Of a DNA stretch of 14,217 nucleotides, positions 1-8,500 are shown one piece after another. The DNA is taken from NCBI GenBank assembly GCA_964503595.1, contig CAZDAM010000089.1, positions 1 through 14,217 of the forward strand, written 5' to 3'. Position numbers and translations under genes: made by a program. Position 1 is the stretch's first letter; each line of letters opens with the position of its first letter. The notes beneath the pieces are model-generated. The model ran no database searches. It was given only the letters and a program-made list of their open reading frames with translations, and was not told the origin of the DNA. Source of the stretch: CAZDAM01 sp964503595. Its GTDB lineage: Bacteria; Muiribacteriota; UBA6191.

Positions 1-789
1 CCCAACGGAGCCGGTAAAACCACCTTGATGAAGGCACTGGCCGGAGTCCTGGTTCCGGATGCCGGAACCATCTTCTTTGAGGAAACTCCCATCCATTTCT
101 CCTCCCCTCCCCCCTACCGTCTGGGCTGGCTTCCTGATGAAGAACCCTTCTTTGAAGAACTCAACGTGAAGCAACAGATTGAACTCGCCCTGAAACTTCA
201 GGGAGCTTCTCTTCAGGATCTCTCTTTCTGGCTTGAGAGGCTTTCTCTTCACGATGTAAGCCAGAGAAAAATCAAGGATCTGTCCCTGGGCTACCGCCAG
301 AGAGTCGGACTTGCCATGGCCCTTTGCGGCCAGCCCGACATTCTGCTTCTGGACGAACCTGGAAATGGGCTTGACCCCCGCCAGTTCCAAGAACTCGAAG
401 TCCTTCTGAAGGACATCAGAAACGAGCATGCTATTCTTATCAGCACGCACCGGATTCGTGACTGTGAAGCTCTCGCCGATCAGATTCTTCTGATGCGCCA
501 GGGACAGATTCAGGCCAGAGTCAGCCGTCAGGAGTGGGAACTTCAGAGGAAAAACCAGTTTTTGATTGAAGTTGATCCTCGACAGGAAGAAACTCTTCAG
601 ACCATCCTGAAAGAACTTGAAATCTCTTCTCACCCCGAAGAAAAAAGCTTCTGCCTGAGTTTCCAATCCGAAAAAGATGCTCTAAATCTTCTTCAGATTC
701 TTGCAAAGCGGAACATCCTTCCGCTTCACTTCGGCCTCAAACAGCCTGATTTGCAGTCCATCTTCCTCTCTTTGAGCGAGGACTCATGA
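1..789 (+). CDS. ABC transporter ATP-binding subunit, GldA-like (5' partial)
   Basis: This is the cytoplasmic ATPase of an ABC-2-type transporter, powering the permease encoded next. The frame is open from base 1, so the start lies outside the window; the first eight codons read PNGAGKTT, the end of Walker A. Counting from the TTG at 25, the signature is LSLGY (86-90, for LSGGQ), Walker B is ILLLDEP (106-112) followed by a GLDP D-loop, and the switch histidine is H142 (STH). The Q-loop region reads LGWLPDEEPFFEELNV, with Asp where Gln or Glu is usual. About 100 C-terminal residues form the accessory tail common in this subfamily. The stop overlaps the permease start (ATGA), implying translational coupling. 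The ABC-2 assignment is firm; the GldA-like label rests on the neighbouring GldF/GldG-like genes, and the substrate is unknown. Confidence 0.93.
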   Translation, partial: PNGAGKTTLMKALAGVLVPDAGTIFFEETPIHFSSPPPYRLGWLPDEEPFFEELNVKQQIELALKLQGASLQDLSFWLERLSLHDVSQRKIKDLSLGYRQRVGLAMALCGQPDILLLDEPGNGLDPRQFQELEVLLKDIRNEHAILISTHRIRDCEALADQILLMRQGQIQARVSRQEWELQRKNQFLIEVDPRQEETLQTILKELEISSHPEEKSFCLSFQSEKDALNLLQILAKRNILPLHFGLKQPDLQSIFLSLSEDS

Positions 790-1490
790 AAACGAAATTC
801 ATAGCTCTCTTTCAAACCGAACTCCGTCTGCTTTTGCTCCACCCCGGTTTTTTCATCAGCATTGCCCTTGCCTGGTTTCTGACTTCCTGGATCTTTGGCC
901 TGGTTCTCAAGCAGACCTCCCAGGCTTCTCTCATGGCCCCCATCTGGTGGATGGGCTTAATCTCCCTGATTCTGGCTCCACTTTTTTGCATGAATGCCTT
1001 TGAAAAACACTCCAGTCGGGGAAGATTTTCCTGGATTCGGTCTCACCACCTGCATCCACTCGGGCTGGTACTCATTCCATTTCTCATCCAGATGATCCAC
1101 TTTCTGGCGATGGACTCCCTGCTTTTTCTGCATCTTTACTGGCTTCAGAAAGTCGCTCTTCCCGATTTGAGCCTAAGCCTTGCCTCCCTTCTTGCCCTCC
1201 TTGTTCTTCAGGCCACCCTGGTTTCCCAGAATCTTCTGATAAGCTCCGTGACCACCTCCCCACTGAAGGCCGTCACGGCAGCTACAGCCTGGAACTGGTG
1301 TACCTTTGCCCTGATGCATGCCTCACGTCTTGGTTCTTCCGCCAAGGGCCCTGATGTCCTGGTCGCTTTTTCGAGTTTCGGCTCCTTTCAGAACTGTCTG
1401 GGAGGACAGGTCACTCCCCAGGATCTGGTCTTTCCTCTCATGAGCATCCCTGTCGCCCTGATCCTGACAACCCTGGTGATGCGCCGATGA
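786..1490 (+). CDS. ABC-2 family permease, GldF-like
   Basis: This is the membrane permease partner of the upstream ATPase. The 234-residue protein has about six hydrophobic segments, roughly at residues 24-42, 50-69, 92-115, 130-152, 161-178 and 214-232, which is the compact ABC-2 layout. After the second helix it carries APLFCMNAFEKHSSRG (64-79), matching the P-x3-M-x2-F-x-E-K-x4-G loop seen in ABC-2/GldF permeases, where the acidic loop contacts the ATPase. The start is preceded by GAGG (778-781) and overlaps the ATPase stop. The stop in turn overlaps the start of the GldG-like gene (ATGA at 1487). At 234 residues it is close to the usual GldF length (about 240). The family is confident from topology and loop motif; the transported substrate cannot be told. 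Confidence 0.85.
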   Translation: MKTKFIALFQTELRLLLLHPGFFISIALAWFLTSWIFGLVLKQTSQASLMAPIWWMGLISLILAPLFCMNAFEKHSSRGRFSWIRSHHLHPLGLVLIPFLIQMIHFLAMDSLLFLHLYWLQKVALPDLSLSLASLLALLVLQATLVSQNLLISSVTTSPLKAVTAATAWNWCTFALMHASRLGSSAKGPDVLVAFSSFGSFQNCLGGQVTPQDLVFPLMSIPVALILTTLVMRR

Positions 1491-2932
1491 GAACTCCCTC
1501 CCTGATTCTTCTGATTGCCTTTGTGACCTTCATGGCATCAAGCCTTGCATCCCTGTTCTTCGCTCATCCCCAGTCCGTCCTACCCTATCAGCTTTTTCTA
1601 ATGGGATTTTTGGCCCTGGCGCTGGTGCTTGTCCTGCAATTCCGCGAGCTCATAGAACTTTTCAAGACGCGCTGGCACTACTTCACTCCGGATCGCATCC
1701 TGAGAGCCGGACTTCTTCTGACCCTGACCCTTCTGGCCACGCTGGCTTCCACCAAAAGCAAGAAGGTTTTTTCCCTGGGCGAAGACACAACCCATGAAAC
1801 CTCCCACGAATTCCTCAGCCTGGTTCAGGAACAGAAAATCTCCTTCACCCTGATTGCCTCTCCCACCCGCGACGCCGGATTTTCGAATCTGATGAACCGT
1901 TTTCTGGACCGGCTGAAGTCCTATCTCCCCGGCCTTGAAGTTGAAATCGTCGATCCGATCAGCCAGCCCTCCCGAGTCAAGGATATTCAGCCCATCCCCT
2001 GCCTGATTGTCATCCAGGGGGATCGCCAGATGATTCTGGGAAGAGAACGCCTGATCTGGGAGGAAAGCGGCCAGAATCCGCTGTTTTTAGGAGAAGGGGC
2101 CATTACTTCCGCCATCCGCCGTCTCCAGAATCCCCAGACTCTGGCTTTTTATCATTCTGCCGGAGCACAGGCTCTTTTGCATGAAGGCCCCGACGGCTTT
2201 GCCGGGCTCAAATTCATCCTGCGGGAAGAAGGCATCGAAATCTTAACGGTCTCTTCGCTTCAGGCCCTGATCCAGAGTACAGCCTCACTCAAAATGGTGA
2301 TCCTTAACCGGATCCAGCAGGAGGTCTCTCCCCAGACACTTGAAGCCATCCATGCTCCGACCCTGATTGCTCTTGAACCCTCTTCCTCTTCCCTGGTCTC
2401 CCCCCAGCCCATTGTGGATCCTGTCCGCCGGATCCAGGAAGACCCCTATCTGATTGCACCGGTTCCCGTCCCTCATCCAATCACCCGAACTCTGGGCCCG
2501 CGCGAGAGCCCCATCTTTGCCGGTGTAGCACACCTGAGGCCAGATCGGGAAGAAAGGCGCATTCTTCAGACTACGGCCGGAGCATGGCTGGATACCGGGA
2601 CCAATCCCATGCTTTATGAGCCGTCTCTCGAAGAAAAGGGAATTTATCGCATCATGACCCAGCTCGGCCCCCATATTCTGGTGGGGGATACCGACTGGCT
2701 TTCCAACCGTTTTCTGCCCCTTCCCGGAAACCGTCTGCTTTTGCAGTCCACCATGCAGATTCTGGGAGGACGTCAGGATCTGGCTCTTGGAATGGCTCGC
2801 TCCATCGTTTCCCGCACCGTAAAAATACCGGATGAAGACATCATGCGCTACCTCGCCCTGACTCTCTTTGTACTTCCTTTCCTGGCTCTGGGAGCCTCCC
2901 TGATTCTCTGGATCCTGAGAAAGAGGGCCTGA
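1487..2932 (+). CDS. GldG-like ABC transporter auxiliary membrane protein
   Basis: This 481-residue protein is probably the auxiliary subunit of the ABC complex, with a large extracytoplasmic domain held between membrane anchors. Hydrophobic segments lie at about 7-26, 33-54 and 72-89, and a single C-terminal one at about 455-475 is followed by RKRA. The middle matches the GldG/ABC_transp_aux family: a thioredoxin-like start (KISFTLIASPTRDAGFSNLM), the conserved GE-AIT-AI segment (FLGEGAITSAI, 200-210), then FYHSAGAQ (221-228) where typical members read YFLTGHGE. The usual Gly-His-Gly-Glu signature is therefore degenerate. Members usually have one N-terminal helix; three here suggests fusion with permease-like helices. 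GGTGAT (1475-1480) may be the ribosome binding site. Its stop shares one base with the next start (TGATG). Confidence 0.82.
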   Translation: MRTPSLILLIAFVTFMASSLASLFFAHPQSVLPYQLFLMGFLALALVLVLQFRELIELFKTRWHYFTPDRILRAGLLLTLTLLATLASTKSKKVFSLGEDTTHETSHEFLSLVQEQKISFTLIASPTRDAGFSNLMNRFLDRLKSYLPGLEVEIVDPISQPSRVKDIQPIPCLIVIQGDRQMILGRERLIWEESGQNPLFLGEGAITSAIRRLQNPQTLAFYHSAGAQALLHEGPDGFAGLKFILREEGIEILTVSSLQALIQSTASLKMVILNRIQQEVSPQTLEAIHAPTLIALEPSSSSLVSPQPIVDPVRRIQEDPYLIAPVPVPHPITRTLGPRESPIFAGVAHLRPDREERRILQTTAGAWLDTGTNPMLYEPSLEEKGIYRIMTQLGPHILVGDTDWLSNRFLPLPGNRLLLQSTMQILGGRQDLALGMARSIVSRTVKIPDEDIMRYLALTLFVLPFLALGASLILWILRKRA

Positions 2933-4041
2933 TGCGCTGGGTCTTCAATCTGATTCTACTGATTCTCTGTCTTTACCTGATTCAGGATTTGAGTCAGAAA
3001 ACAGAGAAACTCCAGAATTCTGAACATGCCTTTCAAAAACTTCCCTGGAACGATTTTACCGGAGCAAGCTTCAAAGACGGGTTTCGCCTGATTCGCCAGG
3101 AAAAAGCCTATATTCTGCGTGGCCCCCGCACACCGGATATCCCAATCCCCACGTCCCTGGTCCAGAAATGGCTGGATAACTGGCTTCTGCTGCCAAACCC
3201 TAAACTCAAGCCCCTTGTGGAAGAGCCCTCTGCCTACGGATTTTCCGAGAAGCCCGATGTCATTCTGGAATTTGTGAACCAGAAAACCAACTTCAGCCTG
3301 GGCCACTTCGTTCCTGGTGAGGCCGACATGGTCTATGCCCGCATGGACCAGCAGTTTTTTCCCCTTTACAGCATGTTCTCCGAAAACTTTTCCTGGCCGG
3401 AAGAAAAATTCATCCCCCGTGATCCCCTCTCTTTGCCATGTCAGATTTTCAACCTGCTTCACGGTCCCCACAACCTGCCCGAAGGCTTCAGAAGCTTTCC
3501 TGCCCAAAGCCCGCCAAAGACCCAGGGCTACTGGGATATCAGACCCCTTCTGGAAGCTCTTATGAACATCAATGCCACACCCCTTTGCGATCAGCCTTCC
3601 CCGGAATCCTGCATTGACTTCTTTCAGCTTGATGATCGAAGCATCTGCTCTTCTCCTCAGGGGCTCTATGATCGAAAATTTCGGATTCTCTGGGATTTAA
3701 GCCCCAATCTGAAGGATCTGCTGAGTAGCTGGCAACTCTACTTCTTTTCTCCCAGACCAGCCGACTATCTGAATCCCTCAGAGCTTCAGAGCATGCATCT
3801 GTGTGGCTTTGAAATCAGCTCCCAGAACAGGCTTTTCTCTTCTAGTCTGAACCATCTTGCCTCACAGAAACCCACCCTCATGGCTCCTCAGACCATTGGT
3901 GCTCCCTGCCAGATAAGGCTTCAAAAAACGGATGGGAATACCCTGGTCTTCGAAGCCTTTCGTAAAGGTCTGGAAATCGGCTTCATCCCTGAACCTGATG
4001 TCATGGTTCTTCTGAAACTTCCTGGGCAGACCAAGGAATAA
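2932..4041 (+). CDS. DUF4340-like membrane-anchored protein
   Basis: This 369-residue protein probably completes the ABC complex on the extracytoplasmic face; no biochemical role is established for the family. A single N-terminal hydrophobic segment (about 4-20) anchors it. Residues 60-165 resemble DUF4340: YGFSEKP (102-108), a strand with FSLGHFVPGE (121-130), MVYARMDQQFFPLY (133-146) and RDPL (163-166), which follow the family pattern of YGL, lGxx, YvR/YaR and RdK/RdP. DUF4340 genes commonly sit directly after GldG-like genes, as here. The C-terminal 200 residues look lineage-specific and contain several cysteines (around residues 198-225, 285 and 325). AGAGGG (2922-2927) precedes the start with suitable spacing. 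The family call rests on pattern and context rather than a search. Confidence 0.68.
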   Translation: MRWVFNLILLILCLYLIQDLSQKTEKLQNSEHAFQKLPWNDFTGASFKDGFRLIRQEKAYILRGPRTPDIPIPTSLVQKWLDNWLLLPNPKLKPLVEEPSAYGFSEKPDVILEFVNQKTNFSLGHFVPGEADMVYARMDQQFFPLYSMFSENFSWPEEKFIPRDPLSLPCQIFNLLHGPHNLPEGFRSFPAQSPPKTQGYWDIRPLLEALMNINATPLCDQPSPESCIDFFQLDDRSICSSPQGLYDRKFRILWDLSPNLKDLLSSWQLYFFSPRPADYLNPSELQSMHLCGFEISSQNRLFSSSLNHLASQKPTLMAPQTIGAPCQIRLQKTDGNTLVFEAFRKGLEIGFIPEPDVMVLLKLPGQTKE

Positions 4042-4091
4042 TTTTTAGATTCCTCAACTCCTTTCTGTCAGACTCCGATGATCCGATCGAC

Positions 4092-5279
4092 ATGTTTGGC
4101 ATTTCACGGATGAAAGCTGTTCGGGCTTATGTGCTTCTCGGGGTCCTGGGATCCCGGTATTTTGCTGCCGAAAATATCCGCTACGAACGAAACCTGGAAG
4201 ACTATGGCTGGTCTTCCGCCGTTGAGGACTACCGCCAGAAAATTTCTCTGGAGCTGACCTCTCCCGTCAAGGCCACCCGCACTGCTGAGGATGTTCCCGA
4301 CCCGATTCTTCCCAAACTTGAAAATAATTACAGCGATTTGATCCCTCCTCCAACCAAACCCCGTTCACGAAGGTACTATCAGCCCGATTTTGATGATCGG
4401 ATGCCCAAGTCCAGAGCTGAGTTTGATGCCGAAAAATCCGAAAGAATCCGCGATTACCAGCGCCCCCCTTCCTTCAATTCCTTTCTGGATGATCACCGAC
4501 CACTCAGACAGCCCATCATGGGAAATACCATTTATGGTCTAAGCGGGCTGCATCGCACCATTACCGCAGACATTCTCCCGGAAGGAGACTACCGCTTCGG
4601 ATTCGGGTTCAGTCGGGTCGAGTTTGATCGCTCCTTTGGAAGGGATATTTCCTGGGGATCCCTGATGAAATACAATGTCCCAGTATCTCTGGCCGGACGT
4701 ATCAGCGATCGCTTTGAAATGGCCCTTTACGGCAATATCGTCAATGAAAAAGCCGTTTCCTTTCCTCTCTTGAACGACTTCGAGAAAACCGAGCTTGAAG
4801 AAATCGGCCTTCAGAACAAATTCCAGTTCATGGATCGGCCTGGTCAGGGACTCAAGGCAGCCTTCGGTTTTGGAGTGGAACATGCCCGTGGCCAGCAGGT
4901 AACCCGCCGGGGCGGCGATGGAACTTCCTGGACCGGATTCATGTCCGTTACCCGTGACTACGAACAATACAGTCTGCATGGCCAGCTGGGCTATTCTCTG
5001 GCATCCGGCCAGGATCTTTATGGCAACCGTCAGTCCGATGCTCTCTATTACAATCTGGGTATGGAGTACGCCGTGGGAGATGCAACCCGTCTGACCGTTG
5101 AAATGAACGGCCTGGACTGGTCCACCTACGGAAACACGGTGGATGTCACGCTGGGAGCCCGCTACCGCCTCAGGGAAGAAGTGACTCTGGATCTCTTCCT
5201 GCCCTTTAACCTGGTAGAAGCCAATCTGCCCTACGAATACAGCAATATCGTGCAGATAGGCGCATCCATCAAACTCTGA
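4092..5279 (+). CDS. predicted outer-membrane beta-barrel protein
   Basis: I do not recognise a named family. The 395-residue protein starts with a signal-like segment (KAVRAYVLLGVLG, then SRYFAAEN); the ATG at 4110 gives a more compact signal peptide than the ATG at 4092, and neither has a good ribosome binding site. Residues about 27-145 are charged and Pro/Tyr/Arg-rich without hydrophobic stretches, likely a periplasmic, partly disordered region. From about 150 to the end, alternating polar/hydrophobic strands with aromatic girdles and Gly turns (YRFGFGFSRVEFDRSFG, FEMALYGNIVNE, YSLHGQLGYSLASG, VTLGARYRLREEV, VQIGASIKL) suggest a 10-12-strand barrel, possibly YjbH-like. It ends in Leu, not the common terminal Phe. 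It lies 50 bases after the ABC operon with no visible terminator between, so cotranscription is plausible. The barrel call is an inference from strand pattern. Confidence 0.7.
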   Translation: MFGISRMKAVRAYVLLGVLGSRYFAAENIRYERNLEDYGWSSAVEDYRQKISLELTSPVKATRTAEDVPDPILPKLENNYSDLIPPPTKPRSRRYYQPDFDDRMPKSRAEFDAEKSERIRDYQRPPSFNSFLDDHRPLRQPIMGNTIYGLSGLHRTITADILPEGDYRFGFGFSRVEFDRSFGRDISWGSLMKYNVPVSLAGRISDRFEMALYGNIVNEKAVSFPLLNDFEKTELEEIGLQNKFQFMDRPGQGLKAAFGFGVEHARGQQVTRRGGDGTSWTGFMSVTRDYEQYSLHGQLGYSLASGQDLYGNRQSDALYYNLGMEYAVGDATRLTVEMNGLDWSTYGNTVDVTLGARYRLREEVTLDLFLPFNLVEANLPYEYSNIVQIGASIKL

Positions 5280-5563
5280 GCCTGATTGCATTTCAGCAGG
5301 AAACCCCTGCATCGAACAGAGAAATCTGAATTCCGGGTTCATCCTTGAAATATGTATGTCTTCTGAAAACGGGTCATTTTAGACGACAGGTTCTGTCGCC
5401 TGAGTAAGTCGATTTTTAGGAAACTCCAACCAGAAACAAAGGAAAGTCTTTATCTGATCCGTCCTTGAGGCACTTCTCCACCAAAGAAAGACAATTGAAA
5501 ATCTGCCTCCAGAATCCTATAGAGATTCTGGAGGCAGATCAGATAAAAGCTACAAGTTTTGAA
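5280..5563. other. convergent intergenic region
   Basis: This region separates the 3' ends of the + strand operon and the - strand giant gene, so it should hold terminators and no promoter is required. Its only strong structure is the inverted repeat at 5501-5539. A weaker hairpin, CGACAG-gtt-CTGTCG (5384-5398), is followed 14 bases later by five T residues on the + strand (5413-5417) and could weakly terminate the barrel-gene transcript. A 5-bp hairpin at 5296-5310 is not convincing. I see no small gene, tRNA or mobile-element end here. Confidence 0.6.
5501..5539 (-). terminator. perfect 16-bp inverted repeat, likely terminator of the giant gene
   Basis: The arms at 5501-5516 and 5524-5539 are exact reverse complements (ATCTGCCTCCAGAATC and its complement) around a 7-base loop. 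The stem starts 25 bases past the stop codon at 5564-5566 of the minus-strand gene. Read on the minus strand, the stem is followed by TTTCAATTGTCTTTCTTTGG, a T-rich but interrupted tract, so it is a plausible though not textbook intrinsic terminator. On the + strand the following bases (CAGATAAAAGC) lack a U-tract, although the stem could still block read-through or protect the 3' end. Confidence 0.7.
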
Positions 5564-8500
5564 TCAATTCAGAGGAAGTTGCTGACCTTCCATATACTCA
5601 ATCCTCTCCAGGCGGAAGACGCGGATTCCCACTCCAGGATCAGGGTCCAAACCACTCAGATAGAGTTTGATTCCGTCTCCGGAAAGGCGCGGAGAAGAGA
5701 GAGAATATTCCTGCATGGAATGGTCTCGCCAGACCCCTCCCGGTTCGGTAAACACAATGCTGGTTCCATAGGTGGTGTCATAACCAGCAACAAAAAGGGT
5801 TCCATCCAGATGGGCAATCTCAAGCTCGTCCGCTCCGGAAATTGCTGAAGGAATGGACATGTCGCCCCAGCCGGGCACTGGGACATAAAGACGCAGGGCA
5901 GGAGAGGCTCCATTCATTCCGGCAACCACCACCCGCTCCAGGCTTTCCACAGAAATTTTCAGACCGGATGCGGGCCCCGTGGCACCCATCGGATTTGGAT
6001 CCCCCTGGAAAGTGGTCCAGGCGGAGCCAGAAAAGCTCTTCACATTCACAACGCTATCATCCGAGGACATGAAGACTACAACGGGTACCCCATCGGGAGA
6101 AATATCCAGATCATAGTCCTCCACTGCGGTATAGCCAATCTGTCCGGTTCCACCAAGCCTTACCCAGCTGCCGGAAGATTCCAGTTCATAGACCTGAAGC
6201 TCCCCCGTGCCCATTTTGGCCATGACATAGGTGAAATTGTTATGGCTGACACTCCCCGGATTCATCGCTTCTGCCGAGGCCACAACCGGATGAGTCGCTG
6301 AACCGGAAAAGAGATCCGCACTCATCGTTGACCAGCCTCCGTCATATTCGTAGGCTTCCACAAATCCCGTCGTTGCATTTCCAAAAATGAGCAGCGGCTT
6401 ACCAGTATCCGAAACCCCGAGCTGAGGACTGGAAACCGTTTCCCCGACAGGACTCATTCCCTGGGAGGCTCCCAGATAGTTAAAGCCCGCTCCATCCCAT
6501 GAGGCCGTATAGACTTGGGAGCTTGAGTCCAGGATCGCCCCGACAAGAGGCTTCCCGTCCTCAAATCCACCATGACTCAGAAGCACAGGCTGCGTTGAAC
6601 TCGTGGCAAACGGCGCATCCAGAAGCTGCACGGGGGCAATATTGGTATACGTTCTACTGAAAGGGGCTAATGGTCCATTCTGATGATCATAGATCACCCT
6701 GGAACCTGGCACCCAGTCACTGACTGTCAATTCAAACTCCTGGAATGGAGGCAAAGAATCGTTGAGGATGACATCAAGATATGGAGGGTCCGAATTGCCC
6801 AGAGACAAATCCAGATCCAGAATCGTTCCTTCCTTGGTTTTCACCCGGACAGCACTGCTCAGATCCAGTTCAGAGTCATCGAGAATACGGCTGAGTTCCA
6901 GGTAGATTCGAATATTCGAAGTAATAAAGGAAGGCTCAAACTCCTCGTAAGTAATCAAGGGAAGGCGCTTTGGGGAAAGGGTATACGCAATGACATTTCC
7001 CAACCCGTCTTCCACGAACAGATAGGTTTTTGTGAGACCCCGGGCCAGCAAAGGTCTGGAACCTGGCTCCACTGTAATATCCTGAATTGTCGGGCTTGTA
7101 AGATCTTCCCACAGACCCTTGAATGGCTGATAACGCTTCATCCTCAGATGAAGAGTCCCAACCACGTCTTCATAATAAGCAAGATAGATATCACTTCTCT
7201 CATCTACCAATAGATCAGCCCCATCAACGACGGAATTGACCAGAATATCTTCTGGAAAGGCCCCAACCCCAAGCTCATAACGCTGAAGCCGGATTCCGTT
7301 GGTCCCATCCGTCATCATCGCCCAAAGAATATTATTGGCAAAGCCGATTTTCAGGGTGTTCAGATTCTGCAGGGAACTGTTGCTGAGGTAAGAACGAGGG
7401 ACCCAACCAGAAGAGGTGTCCTCCAGAACTACCGGGCTGATCCGGGTTGTTGTGCCATCCTGAACCAGAGCCGTGAAGTAAAGAACTCCCTCGTAGGTTT
7501 GCAACTGAGAACTCTGAGCCGTGCCTCCAAGATCAATGGCACCTCCCCTTGGAACCCAGGTTTTCCCGGTGAAGGTATAGCACTGCAGAAACTCGGCATT
7601 CACTCCACAGAACACAACCTGATTCTCCGGAGAAACCCCCAGGGCCCTTCCAGACGTCATTCCCGGCAACAACTGACCAGCCTTATGCCAGTCACTACTG
7701 TAGAAATTGCGATACATCTGATGGTTTCCACTTACGAAAAGCATCGCAAAAGTTTCCCCCTCAAACTCAAGAATTTCTCCGTTGACATCATTTGGAAGAG
7801 CTGAATAGGAATGAAGCCCGCTTGTTCTGAGGTTCCGCATCGCCGTTTCCGGGGAATTGGACTGATAGCGAATAGAAATATCTCCACTGTTTCCTGATAC
7901 AGCAAGACTGCCGACATAGTTTTCCTTCACAACTCCAGCTGCATACTGAAGTTCATCCCAAGTCAGGAAGGGTGCTGTCATGACATGCTCTTGAGCATTG
8001 GACTCTTCCAGGACAGACCCTACCCTGTAACGTCCCTCCACACCGGGTGTCGGAGTCGCATTCGGAGAATTCGGGCCGGCAGCCACCGGATCTGATTCCT
8101 GGGCCCCTTCCGGATAGCCATTCAGAAAGGGATCGTAAGGGTCACTGCCCGCCATATCGGGTGGTGGCGGGTCGATGGTGATACTGAAAACCATGGTAGC
8201 GGTTTCGGTAATCCCGTCCATTGCCTTCACCGCGAAACTGTCAGTTTCCGCATAGGCCGATGTCGAAATATAGGTCAGATTGCCGGATTCTGTATTCAGA
8301 TCCATTGTAAGGCTGCCGGATGTCGGCCCGGAAACCAGCGTCAGAGTGGGGCTTGGGCCATTTCCAGAGATCCCAAACGGAATCGTCAGCGTTCCATCCA
8401 TCATGACATTGAGGTTTTGAGAGGCCACCTCAATCGCAGGAGCCACGTATGTCTCTGTTTCCAGATCCAGATCCAGATTGAAGCAGGCAACAGGAGTTGC

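Noticed and set aside
1..4041. The ABC genes as a type I secretion system for the giant protein
   Set aside because: The ATPase and permease are separate ABC-2-type proteins, not a fused HlyB-like exporter. No membrane fusion protein is present, and the giant protein lacks a C-terminal type I signal.
4539..5342. Minus-strand open frame (267 codons) opposite the barrel gene
   Set aside because: The + strand frame has coherent beta-strand pattern and a signal-like N-terminus, while the minus frame has no recognisable features.
5384..5398. CGACAG-gtt-CTGTCG hairpin as terminator of the + strand operon
   Set aside because: The stem is only 6 bp and the T-tract is 14 bases away, so it is too weak to annotate as a separate terminator.
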